From NCBI RefSeq assembly GCF_003795125.1, contig NZ_CP027783.1:1860001-1924000 (forward strand): a stretch of DNA of 64,000 bases, read 5' to 3'. The notes beneath the pieces were generated by a model that saw nothing but the letters and a program-made list of their open reading frames with translations, was not told the DNA's origin and searched no databases. The DNA comes from Tetragenococcus osmophilus (GTDB lineage Bacteria > Bacillota > Bacilli > Lactobacillales > Enterococcaceae). Of the stretch, positions 28,808-36,773 are shown in pieces. The translations under genes were made by a program, and so were the position numbers. Position 1 is the first letter of the stretch. The number at the start of each line of letters is the position of its first letter.

Positions 28808-29563
28808 TTAAGATAAGTGTACACCCTTATCGACAAAGACGGTTTCACCAATAATTCCACTAGCTAAAGGACTGATCAAAAAGGCACAGACATTTCCAAT
28901 TTCATTAGTAGTTACGCTTACTTCATCGGCCGTACGGTCTTGTGATAATTGAATTAATTTTTGATAATCCTTCACTCCAGTAACAGCTAATGTTTTGACC
29001 GCTCCGGCAGAAATGGCATTGACATGAATTTGTTCTTGAGCAAGTTCTGTAGCTAAATATCGTACAGCTGCTTCTAATGAAGCTTTGGCAATTCCCATCA
29101 TGTTATAATTTGGAACGGAACGTTGAGAACCAAAATAAGTAAGAGTTACAATCCCGCTGCCTTCATTTAGTAATGGCTTGGCATAATGGGTAACAGCGAT
29201 CAATGAATAGCTACTAATATCTTGGGCAAGGGAAAAACCTTCACGTGAGATATCGGAAACATCGCCTTGTAGATCGTTCTTATCAGCAAAAGCAATGGCA
29301 TGAACCACGCCGTCAATTTGTCCGGCGTAATTTTCAATTTGAGAAAACGCATTTTTTATACTATCATCATCAGAAACATCACATTCGACTAAAAATTCGT
29401 CTCCATTGAGCATTTTTTCTAACGATTTTTTCATACGATCATTCTGATAGGTATAAATCACCTCTCCTCCTTGTTCAGTGATTGCTTGTGCGCATCCCCA
29501 AGCAATGCTTCGCTTATTGGCAACGCCCATAACGACGATTTTTTTTCCGGTTAGAAAACCCAT
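28808..29563 (-). CDS. fabI: Enoyl-ACP reductase FabI
   Basis: 251-residue short-chain dehydrogenase that performs the last reduction step of fatty acid elongation with NAD(P)H. It has the FabI-type cofactor site (GVANKRSIAWGCAQAI), the loop VHAIAFADKNDLQGD, and the catalytic pair in YNMMGIAKASLEAAVRYLA (Tyr-x6-Lys). AAGGAGTGG precedes the ATG. It is divergent from fabZ; two FabT-like operators lie in the shared intergenic region, so repression by FabT when fatty acids are supplied is likely. Confidence 0.94.
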   Translation of the reverse strand: MGFLTGKKIVVMGVANKRSIAWGCAQAITEQGGEVIYTYQNDRMKKSLEKMLNGDEFLVECDVSDDDSIKNAFSQIENYAGQIDGVVHAIAFADKNDLQGDVSDISREGFSLAQDISSYSLIAVTHYAKPLLNEGSGIVTLTYFGSQRSVPNYNMMGIAKASLEAAVRYLATELAQEQIHVNAISAGAVKTLAVTGVKDYQKLIQLSQDRTADEVSVTTNEIGNVCAFLISPLASGIIGETVFVDKGVHLS

Positions 29564-29647
29564 AATTCCACTCCTTAAATTAATAAATAATGATTTCGTT
29601 TATTGTTCATGAAAAAGCTCCATGATTTCTTATTATTAGATAAAATT

Positions 29648-29662
29648 GTTTGATTGTCAAAC
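29648..29662. promoter_or_regulatory. FabT-type operator 1
   Basis: GTTTGATTGTCAAAC, an inverted repeat with the TTTGA...TCAAA core of FabT sites, 86 nt upstream of fabI. Confidence 0.7.
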
Positions 29663-29710
29663 TAAATTTACGTATTTTACTCTTTTATTGCTAAATAAGG
29701 TAAAATGTGT

Positions 29711-29729
29711 TACTTTGATAGTCAAAGTA
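29711..29729. promoter_or_regulatory. FabT-type operator 2
   Basis: TACTTTGATAGTCAAAGTA, an 8+8 perfect inverted repeat with the TTTGA...TCAAA core, 27 nt before fabZ and just downstream of a TAAAAT -10 candidate at 29701-29706. Confidence 0.75.
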
Positions 29730-29755
29730 TTCTGTTTTTTGAGAGGATTTAAATT

Positions 29756-30193
29756 ATGGAAAAATTTTTAACTGAAGAAGAAGTAAAGGAAGTTATTCCT
29801 AACCGTTATCCGATTCTTTATATTGATTTTGTGGACACAATTGAATCAGGAAAAAAAATCATAGCAACGAAAAATGTAACAATCAATGAAGATTTTTTTC
29901 AAGGGCATTTTCCTGAAAATCCCGTTATGCCAGGAGCATTAATTTTAGAAACTCTAGCACAAGCTGGTTCCATTCTCATTTTAAAATCAGATGAATTTCA
30001 AGGAAAAACCGCTTATATTGGAGGCATCAATAAAGCTAAATTTCGACAAAAGGTGTTACCAGGAGATACTTTAAAACTTTCATTTGAAATTACTAAAATA
30101 AAGGGAACTGTAGGTACTGCTGAAGCCAAGGCTACTGTTGAAGATAAAATAGCTGCTGAATGCGAATTTACCTTTATTGTCGGAGACCAGTAA
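29756..30193 (+). CDS. fabZ: 3-hydroxyacyl-ACP dehydratase (FabZ/FabN type)
   Basis: 145-residue hotdog-fold dehydratase that removes water from 3-hydroxyacyl-ACP. The active-site block is FFQGHFPENPVMPGALILETLAQAG, with the catalytic His in GHFP and the acidic residue in LETLAQ. In Enterococcus faecalis the dehydratase encoded beside fabI is FabN, a FabZ-like enzyme that also isomerises the double bond to make unsaturated fatty acids; the neighbourhood suggests the same may be true here, but sequence alone does not separate the two. GAGAGG precedes the ATG. Confidence 0.9.
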   Translation: MEKFLTEEEVKEVIPNRYPILYIDFVDTIESGKKIIATKNVTINEDFFQGHFPENPVMPGALILETLAQAGSILILKSDEFQGKTAYIGGINKAKFRQKVLPGDTLKLSFEITKIKGTVGTAEAKATVEDKIAAECEFTFIVGDQ

Positions 30194-30228
30194 TCTAAAA
30201 GGAAAAACAAAGAAAGTAAGAATGGGAA

Positions 30229-30265
30229 GGCCGTAATATTTCAATAAGAAATGTTACGGCTTTAT
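30229..30265 (+). terminator. Terminator after fabZ
   Basis: GCCGTAATATTTC / GAAATGTTACGGC stem with a short loop; only a mixed T-rich tail follows. Confidence 0.65.
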
Positions 30266-30294
30266 TATAATAAGAAAAAACAAGGAGGAATTTC

Positions 30295-31386
30295 ATGGGA
30301 AAGATGGGGATTTCGCTCTATCCAGAACGTTCTACTTTTGCCAAGGACAAGGCTTATTTGGATTTGGCGTATAAATATGGGTTTAAACGGGTCTTTACTA
30401 GTCTCTTACAAATAGAAAAGGAAAAGAATCAAGTGTTAGCTGAATTTAAGCAAGTCATAGATTATGCTAATTCTCTTGATATGGAAGTTATGGTTGATAT
30501 CAATCCTCGTCTATTTGAACAATTAGATATTTCATATAATGACTTATCTTTTTTTTATGAGTTAGGCGCAGATGGATTGCGATTAGACTTAGGCTTTACA
30601 GGAGCCGAAGAAGCACAAATGACACGCAATCCCTATCGTTTAAAAATTGAAATCAATATGAGTGGTGGGACGAATTATGTGGATAATATTATGTCTTACT
30701 CACCAAATACGGATAATCTATTAGGTTCGCATAATTTTTACCCTCATCGTTATACGGGGTTAGGCTATCAGCACTTTGTCTATTGTTCTGAAAAATTTCG
30801 AGGTTACAATTTAAACACTATGGCATTTGTTAATTCGCAAGCTGCTACGTTTGGACCTTGGCCAATACAAGACGGATTATGTACACTAGAAGACCATCGT
30901 ACACTAGCTATTGAAACTCAAGTAAAACATTTACTTCTAACTGGTTTGATTGATGATATTACAGTTGCCAATGCTTATGCATCTGAGGCTGAATTACAAG
31001 CTATGGCGGAAAGTTTTCATGCTCTTTATCCGGTCTTACATGTCGATGTTGCCAAAGATATCACAGAAAATGAAAGGCGTTGTTTGTTTAACCATTTGCA
31101 TAGCTATCGTGGAGATGCTTCGGAATATCTCTTACGTTCTACGATGACTCGGGTTTATTATAAAGATGAAACCTTTCCTGCACATAATACACAAGATATG
31201 CTGCGAGGAGATGTGCTGATTGATAATGAAAGATACGGGCAATATAAAGGAGAAACACAGATCGCGTTACAAGCAATGTCAAATGATGGACGGACGAACG
31301 TCGTAGGTCGTATTGCTGCAGAAGAGTTATTTTTACTTCAATTTTTAAAACCTTGGTCTAGTTTTGGTTTGGTAGAGAATAAATAA
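30295..31386 (+). CDS. mupG: MupG-family 6-phospho-N-acetylmuramidase (DUF871)
   Basis: 363-residue TIM-barrel protein of the family first called DUF871. In Staphylococcus MupG hydrolyses MurNAc-6-phosphate-GlcNAc taken up during wall recycling. Family segments seen are MGISLYPERS at the N-terminus, EVMVDINPRLFEQL, GADGLRLDLGF, HNFYPHRYTGLGYQHFVYCSEKFR, and FGPWPIQDGLCTLEDHR. The C-terminal domain (from about 245) ends with GRIAAEELFLLQFLKPW. AAGGAGG precedes the ATG. It stands alone, with no PTS gene nearby, so the substrate supply route is not shown by context. Confidence 0.85.
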   Translation: MGKMGISLYPERSTFAKDKAYLDLAYKYGFKRVFTSLLQIEKEKNQVLAEFKQVIDYANSLDMEVMVDINPRLFEQLDISYNDLSFFYELGADGLRLDLGFTGAEEAQMTRNPYRLKIEINMSGGTNYVDNIMSYSPNTDNLLGSHNFYPHRYTGLGYQHFVYCSEKFRGYNLNTMAFVNSQAATFGPWPIQDGLCTLEDHRTLAIETQVKHLLLTGLIDDITVANAYASEAELQAMAESFHALYPVLHVDVAKDITENERRCLFNHLHSYRGDASEYLLRSTMTRVYYKDETFPAHNTQDMLRGDVLIDNERYGQYKGETQIALQAMSNDGRTNVVGRIAAEELFLLQFLKPWSSFGLVENK

Positions 31387-31399
31387 GCTTAAATATTTT

Positions 31400-31434
31400 A
31401 CTAGAACGTTATATTTTACGTTCTAGTTTTTGTT
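31400..31434 (+). terminator. Terminator after mupG
   Basis: ACTAGAACGT / ACGTTCTAGT hairpin with T-run. Confidence 0.85.
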
Positions 31435-31537
31435 TACCATATAAAAATTATGTAAACAAAAACGCAAATTATTTTTATTTATTTGTATTTTTTCGTATAC
31501 TAGATAAGAAAATTTAATGGTTATGAGGAAAAAGAAA

Positions 31538-32470
31538 ATGAAATATTTAAAATGGTTCATTCCTATTATAGGAATTTTAATTTTTGCTGGTTTGATTTAT
31601 GCCGGAAATTATTTTTATGAGTATGCTATAATACCTTCTGAAAAAGATTTTTTAAGTCCAGATACTGCTCCAGAAACTGCCGAAGAAAAGCAAGTAGAAA
31701 AGTGGTATACCAATGAGGATAACCGCAGTCGTTGGCACGTTCGTTCGGAAGATGGGTTAGAATTATCAGCTATTTTTTTACCGGCTGAAAAACAAAAGAG
31801 GAAAACAGCGGTTTTAGCTCATGGATATATGGATACGGCTGAATCTATGGCTGAATATGCTAAAATGTATCATGACATGGGATATAACGTATTAGTGCCG
31901 GATGCTCGTGGCCACGGACAAAGCCAGGGAGATTACATTGGCTTTGGTTGGCATGAACGTAAGGACTATCTACGGTGGATCGATCAAGTTTTAAACAGAC
32001 AAGGAAACGACGAAACGATCACCTTGTATGGAGTAAGTATGGGAGCAGCAACTGTGATGATGGTTTCTGGTGAAAATTTACCTGCAAACGTTGTTTCTAT
32101 TGTGGAAGATTGTGGCTATGCTTCTGTAAAAGAAGAATTGACCTATCAGTTAAAAGACCAGTTTGATCTGCCAGCCTTTCCATTGATCTCTATAACGAGT
32201 GCTGTGACTAAAGTACGTGCTGGGTACTTTTTTGGAGAAGCTGATGCAACAAAACAGTTAGCTAAAAATAAACTCCCCATATTTTTTATTCATGGAAAAG
32301 AAGATAAATTTGTTCCCTTTTCAATGTTAGATGAAGTCTATCAAGCAACAGATGCGCCAAAAGAAAAATGGGAAGTAGATCATGCAGCGCACGCTGATAG
32401 TTATAAACAAGATCCAGAGCTTTACCAAGAGAAAGTACATTCTTTTTTACAACAACATATAAATAAGTAA
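31538..32470 (+). CDS. Membrane-anchored alpha/beta hydrolase
   Basis: 310-residue hydrolase with an N-terminal membrane helix (about 4-25) and an exposed catalytic domain. The nucleophile elbow is GVSMGAAT (G-x-S-x-G), an oxyanion block AVLAHGYMDTAESM precedes it, and the base is probably the His in VDHAAHADSY, with Asp in HGKEDKFVPF. The ATG at 31538 has GAGGAAAA about 8 nt upstream; an earlier ATG at 31517 has no such site. The substrate is unknown; the family includes YqkD-like esterases. Confidence 0.85.
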   Translation: MKYLKWFIPIIGILIFAGLIYAGNYFYEYAIIPSEKDFLSPDTAPETAEEKQVEKWYTNEDNRSRWHVRSEDGLELSAIFLPAEKQKRKTAVLAHGYMDTAESMAEYAKMYHDMGYNVLVPDARGHGQSQGDYIGFGWHERKDYLRWIDQVLNRQGNDETITLYGVSMGAATVMMVSGENLPANVVSIVEDCGYASVKEELTYQLKDQFDLPAFPLISITSAVTKVRAGYFFGEADATKQLAKNKLPIFFIHGKEDKFVPFSMLDEVYQATDAPKEKWEVDHAAHADSYKQDPELYQEKVHSFLQQHINK

Positions 32471-32555
32471 ATGATGGACAAACACGTAAATGCTAGGTAC
32501 AATAAGAAAGGTTTAAGGATAGATAGTTTCAGTATATAGAATGGAGGACACAAGT

Positions 32556-33872
32556 ATGTCCATGTTTTTTGATCAAACAACAATCGATGTGAAAGCAGGA
32601 AATGGGGGTAACGGCGCAGTTGCTTTTCGTAGGGAAAAATACGTTCCTAATGGTGGACCTGCTGGCGGCGATGGAGGCCGTGGTGGCGATGTTGTATTCG
32701 TCGTTGATGAAGGTTTACGAACATTAATGGATTTTCGTTATAACCGACGTTTTAAAGCTAAGTCAGGAGAAAACGGCATGAATAAAAGCATGCACGGCCG
32801 GGGAGCGCAAAATCTTTACGTTAAAGTGCCTCAAGGAACGATCGTACGTGATGAAGATACAGGCGCTTTACTTGGTGACTTAGTAGAAAATGGTCAAACC
32901 CTTACTATCGCAAAAGGTGGAAGAGGCGGCCGTGGCAATATACACTTTGCTACTGCAAAAAATTCTGCTCCTGAAATTTCAGAAAATGGCGAGCCAGGAG
33001 ACGAAAGAAAAATTAATTTAGAATTAAGAGTATTAGCAGACGTTGGATTGGTAGGATTTCCTTCTGTTGGAAAATCAACTTTATTATCAGTAGTTTCTTC
33101 GGCTAAACCTAAAATTGCTGCCTATCATTTTACTACTTTGGCTCCGAATTTAGGAATGGTTTCTGCTTCAAATGGCGCTAATTTTGTAATAGCTGACCTG
33201 CCCGGTCTAATTGAAGGTGCTTCTCAAGGCGTAGGTTTAGGAATTCAATTTCTACGTCACATAGAACGGACAAGAGTTCTTTTGCATGTCATTGATATGA
33301 GTGGCATGGAAGGACGCGATCCTTATGAGGACTACCAAGCAATTAATCAAGAATTAGCTTCTTACGATCTTCAGTTATTAGAGCGTCCGCAAATCATTGT
33401 TGCAAACAAAATGGATATGCCTGATGCCCAAGAAAACTTGGAAGAATTTAAACAAAAGTTAGCGCAAGAACAAACAGAAGAAGCAAGTGATTTACCGTTA
33501 ATCTTTCCTATTTCTGGAATAACCAAACAAGGAATTGATACTTTAGTCAATGCTACGGCTGACTTATTAGAAGATGCGCCGATGTTTCCAATTTATGAAG
33601 AAGAAACGACAGGAGAAGACACTGTACAATATGGTTATACTTCTGAAAATCCTGATTTTGAAATTCAAAGGGACCCGGATGCTACTTGGGTATTAACTGG
33701 TGATAAGTTAGAAAAGCAATTTGAAATGACAAATTTTGATCATGAGGAATCTATTCGACGATTTACTCGGCAGCTACGAAAAATGGGTGTGGATGAGACT
33801 TTACGTAAACAAGGGGCAAAAGACGGCGATCTTGTTCGAATTAAAGATTTTGTCTTTGAATTTGTTGAGTAA
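32556..33872 (+). CDS. obg: GTPase Obg/CgtA
   Basis: 438-residue essential GTPase that associates with the 50S ribosomal subunit and stress signalling. Three domains are visible: the glycine-rich Obg fold (1-158, [20 protein letters not shown]), the G domain with [11 protein letters not shown] (G1), DLPGLIEGA (G3) and NKMD (G4), and the C-terminal OCT domain (about 355-438). The start at 32556 follows GGAGG by 7 nt. The downstream gene at 33902 is close and may share the transcript. Confidence 0.96.
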   Translation: MSMFFDQTTIDVKAGNGGNGAVAFRREKYVPNGGPAGGDGGRGGDVVFVVDEGLRTLMDFRYNRRFKAKSGENGMNKSMHGRGAQNLYVKVPQGTIVRDEDTGALLGDLVENGQTLTIAKGGRGGRGNIHFATAKNSAPEISENGEPGDERKINLELRVLADVGLVGFPSVGKSTLLSVVSSAKPKIAAYHFTTLAPNLGMVSASNGANFVIADLPGLIEGASQGVGLGIQFLRHIERTRVLLHVIDMSGMEGRDPYEDYQAINQELASYDLQLLERPQIIVANKMDMPDAQENLEEFKQKLAQEQTEEASDLPLIFPISGITKQGIDTLVNATADLLEDAPMFPIYEEETTGEDTVQYGYTSENPDFEIQRDPDATWVLTGDKLEKQFEMTNFDHEESIRRFTRQLRKMGVDETLRKQGAKDGDLVRIKDFVFEFVE

Positions 33873-33901
33873 AGCTATAGGAGCTAAGGAGGCGCGAGAC
33901 G

Positions 33902-34453
33902 ATGACTGAACGCGTAATTATTATGAACTTTGAAGAAAATGCTAAAGCTTACCAAGCATTTTCTATGATAAAAAAAGTACAAGAAAACCAAGAACTTAGT
34001 GGTGAACAAATGGCCGTTGTTACTCATTCAAACGATGAGCAGCATCAATTTAATGTAGAAGATTTCATTGACTTTACTGGTACAAATCAAACTTCAAAGG
34101 GCGGCCTTATTGGGATGATTGTTGGCATTTTAGGCGGACCTTTAGGTATAATTTTAGGTTGGTTTGGAGGAAGTGTTATTGGCGCTTCAAGAGACAGTAA
34201 AGAAATACGCCAAGCGCAAACAATTTTTGACTTTGTTGGTAATAAAATTGATGTGGGAGAAACAGGTTTAATTTTAATTGCAGATGAAACAGATAACCGA
34301 CCACTAAACCAAATAATTATGATGGAATTAGGCGGAGAAATTGCTCGCTTTGATTTAGCAGAAGTGCAAGAAGAAATAAGGAAAGCCCAGGAAGTAGAAG
34401 AAACAACTAAAGAAAATACCAAAAAAGATTGGGACGAAAAACATAAAGAATAA
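33902..34453 (+). CDS. DUF1269-like protein with glycine-zipper membrane hairpin
   Basis: 183-residue protein. The N-terminal half is a ferredoxin-like domain (MTERVIIMNFEENAKAYQAFSMIK...), the centre is a Gly-rich hydrophobic hairpin (GGLIGMIVGILGGPLGIILGWFGGSVIGA, residues about 62-92), and the C-terminus is a charged coil. This layout fits the DUF1269/TIGR-type membrane stress proteins. AAGGAGG precedes the ATG. Function unknown. A link to Obg is only positional. Confidence 0.7.
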   Translation: MTERVIIMNFEENAKAYQAFSMIKKVQENQELSGEQMAVVTHSNDEQHQFNVEDFIDFTGTNQTSKGGLIGMIVGILGGPLGIILGWFGGSVIGASRDSKEIRQAQTIFDFVGNKIDVGETGLILIADETDNRPLNQIIMMELGGEIARFDLAEVQEEIRKAQEVEETTKENTKKDWDEKHKE

Positions 34454-34493
34454 GCTTGTATTGAAAAGTTTAAAAAAGAAAGACAGGTAATTT

Positions 34494-35438
34494 ATGGAAC
34501 TGGAATTTTTAGGCACGGGCGCTGGCTTACCAGCCAAGCATCGTAATGTGACAAGTATTGCATTACGTCTTTTAGCCGAGCGTAATGCCGTTTGGTTGTT
34601 TGACTGTGGGGAAGGTACGCAAATGCAAATTTTGCATACGACGATTAAACCACGCAAAATTGAAAAAATTTTTATTAGTCATCTGCACGGTGACCATATA
34701 TTTGGTCTTCCAGGATTGATAACAAGTCGTTCAAATCAGGCAGGGGATAAACCATTAGAAATTTATGGCCCTCGAGGATTAGAAGATTTCATTCGCACGT
34801 CCTTGAAAATTTCGAAAACACACTTAAACTATCCGTTAAAATTTATCGAAATTTCTAGTGATGAACAAACCTTATTTGAAGACGAGCAATTTATTGTGTC
34901 TTGTAAAAAGTTGGATCATGGGATTGCAAGTTATGGTTTTAGAGTAACTGAAAAAGATCATAAGGGTGAGCTTCAGGTTGAAAAACTAAAAGCTTTGGGA
35001 ATTCAACCAGGACCTGTTTACGGTAAATTAAAGCAAGGAGAAAGCATAACTTTAGCAGATGGACGCATAGTTGAAGGAAAAGACTTTGTTGGCGAGGATA
35101 AAAAAGGTCGTATTGTAACTATTTTAGGCGATACTCGCTACACGACAAATGCGATTGCTTTGGCAGAAGATGCCGATGTCTTGGTGCATGAAAGTACTTT
35201 TAATAAACATGAAGAAAAACTTGCTAAGTCTTACTACCATTCGACAACACAGCAAGCAGCAAAAGTTGCGAAAAAAGCCGGTGTTAACCAACTGATCTTA
35301 ACTCATATTAGCGCGCGTTATTTGAATAAAGATGCGATTGAACTAGAAAAAGAAGCGCAAGAAGTCTTTTCTCAAACGACGATAGCCAAGGATTTTTATT
35401 GGTTAGAAATTCCATTTCAAGCAAGGGAGGAAAGTTAA
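34494..35438 (+). CDS. rnz: Ribonuclease Z
   Basis: 314-residue zinc endonuclease that cuts pre-tRNA after the discriminator base, needed for tRNAs without an encoded CCA. It is a metallo-beta-lactamase fold: [14 protein letters not shown] at the N-terminus, the HxHxDH zinc motif in [14 protein letters not shown] (about 63-68), the HGI segment (about 140), GDTRY, and HESTF and THISARY ligands. The flexible exosite arm lies between about 150 and 200. Length is typical of the short RNase Z form. Confidence 0.94.
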   Translation: MELEFLGTGAGLPAKHRNVTSIALRLLAERNAVWLFDCGEGTQMQILHTTIKPRKIEKIFISHLHGDHIFGLPGLITSRSNQAGDKPLEIYGPRGLEDFIRTSLKISKTHLNYPLKFIEISSDEQTLFEDEQFIVSCKKLDHGIASYGFRVTEKDHKGELQVEKLKALGIQPGPVYGKLKQGESITLADGRIVEGKDFVGEDKKGRIVTILGDTRYTTNAIALAEDADVLVHESTFNKHEEKLAKSYYHSTTQQAAKVAKKAGVNQLILTHISARYLNKDAIELEKEAQEVFSQTTIAKDFYWLEIPFQAREES

Positions 35439-35443
35439 AAGCA

Positions 35444-36232
35444 ATGAATTTAAAAAATAAAACTATTCTAGTGACTGGAGCTTCTTCTGGTTTAGGAGAG
35501 CAGATTTGTTATGAAGCAGCTAAGAAGGGCGCTATTGTTATTGTTTGTGCTCGTCGCATCCAATTGATTGGCCAAGTAAAAGAAAAATGTAGTGAATTAA
35601 GTCAAAATGACGCATATGCTTTTCAATTGGACATTTCAGACCCTCAAAGTATTGAACGTGTATATGAAAAAGTTAAAGAAGAGGTCGGTTCCGTCGACTA
35701 TTTAGTTAACGATGCTGGTTTTGGTTATTATGAGGATTTTGTGGCATTTGAACAAGCAAAAATTCGGGAAATGTTTGAAGTCAATGTCTTAGGCTTAATG
35801 CTTTTGACACAACGAGTAGCTATTGATATGTTGGAAGCTAAAAAAGGTCATATTATAAATGTTTCTTCTATGGCTGGAAAAATGGCAACACCTAAATCAA
35901 GTGTGTATTCCGCTACAAAGTTTGCCGTACTTGGCTTTTCCAATGCTTTACGTTTGGAATTAAAACCATTTGGTATTAATGTTACTACGGTAAATCCAGG
36001 CCCTATTCAAACAGAATTTTTTGATAAAGCAGACCCAAGCGGAAATTATTTAGCACAAGTAGGGGCTCTTGCGATTAAACCAGATAAATTAGCTACTAAA
36101 ATTGTTAAACAGATGAATCATCCTAAGCGAGAAATTAACCAGCCAGTTATTATGGAGTTTGCTGCTCGAGCTTACCAGCTATTTCCTAAAGTAGGTGATT
36201 TTTTAGCTGGTGGAATATTTAACCAAAAATAG
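35444..36232 (+). CDS. Short-chain dehydrogenase/reductase
   Basis: 262-residue classical SDR. Cofactor motif TGASSGLGEQI near residue 12, NDAGFGYY in place of the usual NNAG (about 90), and catalytic Ser/Tyr/Lys in NVSSMAG and YSATKFAV (about 140-160). A basic residue after the glycine-rich loop (CARR) suggests NADPH. Start 35444 follows GGGAGGAAA. Close to rnz (5 nt gap), as in related genomes where a YqjQ-like SDR follows rnz. Substrate unknown. Confidence 0.88.
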   Translation: MNLKNKTILVTGASSGLGEQICYEAAKKGAIVIVCARRIQLIGQVKEKCSELSQNDAYAFQLDISDPQSIERVYEKVKEEVGSVDYLVNDAGFGYYEDFVAFEQAKIREMFEVNVLGLMLLTQRVAIDMLEAKKGHIINVSSMAGKMATPKSSVYSATKFAVLGFSNALRLELKPFGINVTTVNPGPIQTEFFDKADPSGNYLAQVGALAIKPDKLATKIVKQMNHPKREINQPVIMEFAARAYQLFPKVGDFLAGGIFNQK

Positions 36233-36269
36233 CTTAAATAAAAAAGGTATTAGTTAGGAGTGTGTTTAT

Positions 36270-36674
36270 ATGAAAAATCAATGGCGAATTATTCTTGGGT
36301 TAGTTTTAACCTTATTGATCGTATTATTTGCGGTGATGAACAACATGGATGTGCCAATCAACTTTGGTTTTTCTCAATTATCAGCACCACTTGTCATTAT
36401 CATTATAGGTTCGGCATTTTTAGGAGCCATTATTATTGCACTAGTGGCTACAAGTACAATTTGGCAACAAAAAAAAGAAATCAAAAGATTAAAGAAACAA
36501 TTAGGCGAATTGGAACAATCTATTGATCAAAAAGTGGCGGATAAACGAAAAGAGCTGGAAAGAGAGTACAATAATAAGCTTGCTGCTTTACAATCAGATA
36601 ATGAAGCTCAAGACCCATCCACTGAGAACCAACAAGAAGAAAATACAGAAGAACAAAATACAAAAAGCGAGTAA
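36270..36674 (+). CDS. LapA-domain (DUF1049) membrane protein
   Basis: 134-residue protein with two membrane helices (about 7-25 and 40-66) separated by MDVPINFGF, the hallmark of the LapA/DUF1049 family, followed by a charged coiled coil (KKEIKRLKKQLGELEQSIDQKVADKRKELERE) and an acidic, Gln-rich tail. Gram-positive members are of unknown role; they cannot assemble lipopolysaccharide. TAGGAGTG precedes the ATG. Closes the rnz-SDR-lapA run; a terminator follows. Confidence 0.8.
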   Translation: MKNQWRIILGLVLTLLIVLFAVMNNMDVPINFGFSQLSAPLVIIIIGSAFLGAIIIALVATSTIWQQKKEIKRLKKQLGELEQSIDQKVADKRKELEREYNNKLAALQSDNEAQDPSTENQQEENTEEQNTKSE

Positions 36675-36682
36675 AAAAGCTA

Positions 36683-36729
36683 GCAAAGAAGGACTCTTTA
36701 ACAAAAATATGTCCTTTCTTTGCTTCTTT
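36683..36729 (+). terminator. Terminator before recJ
   Basis: GCAAAGAAGGAC / GTCCTTTCTTTGC inverted repeat with a T-rich tail. It is followed by an extended -10 (TGG-TATAAT at about 36738-36746) that likely starts recJ. Confidence 0.65.
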
Positions 36730-36773
36730 ACTTAGGTTTGGTATAATACAGTGTTGTGGTTAGGAGTGATTGC

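Noticed and set aside
36260-36735. Two further frames overlapping the LapA-domain gene
   Set aside because: Only the frame at 36270 has the ribosome site, the two-helix pattern and the family motif.
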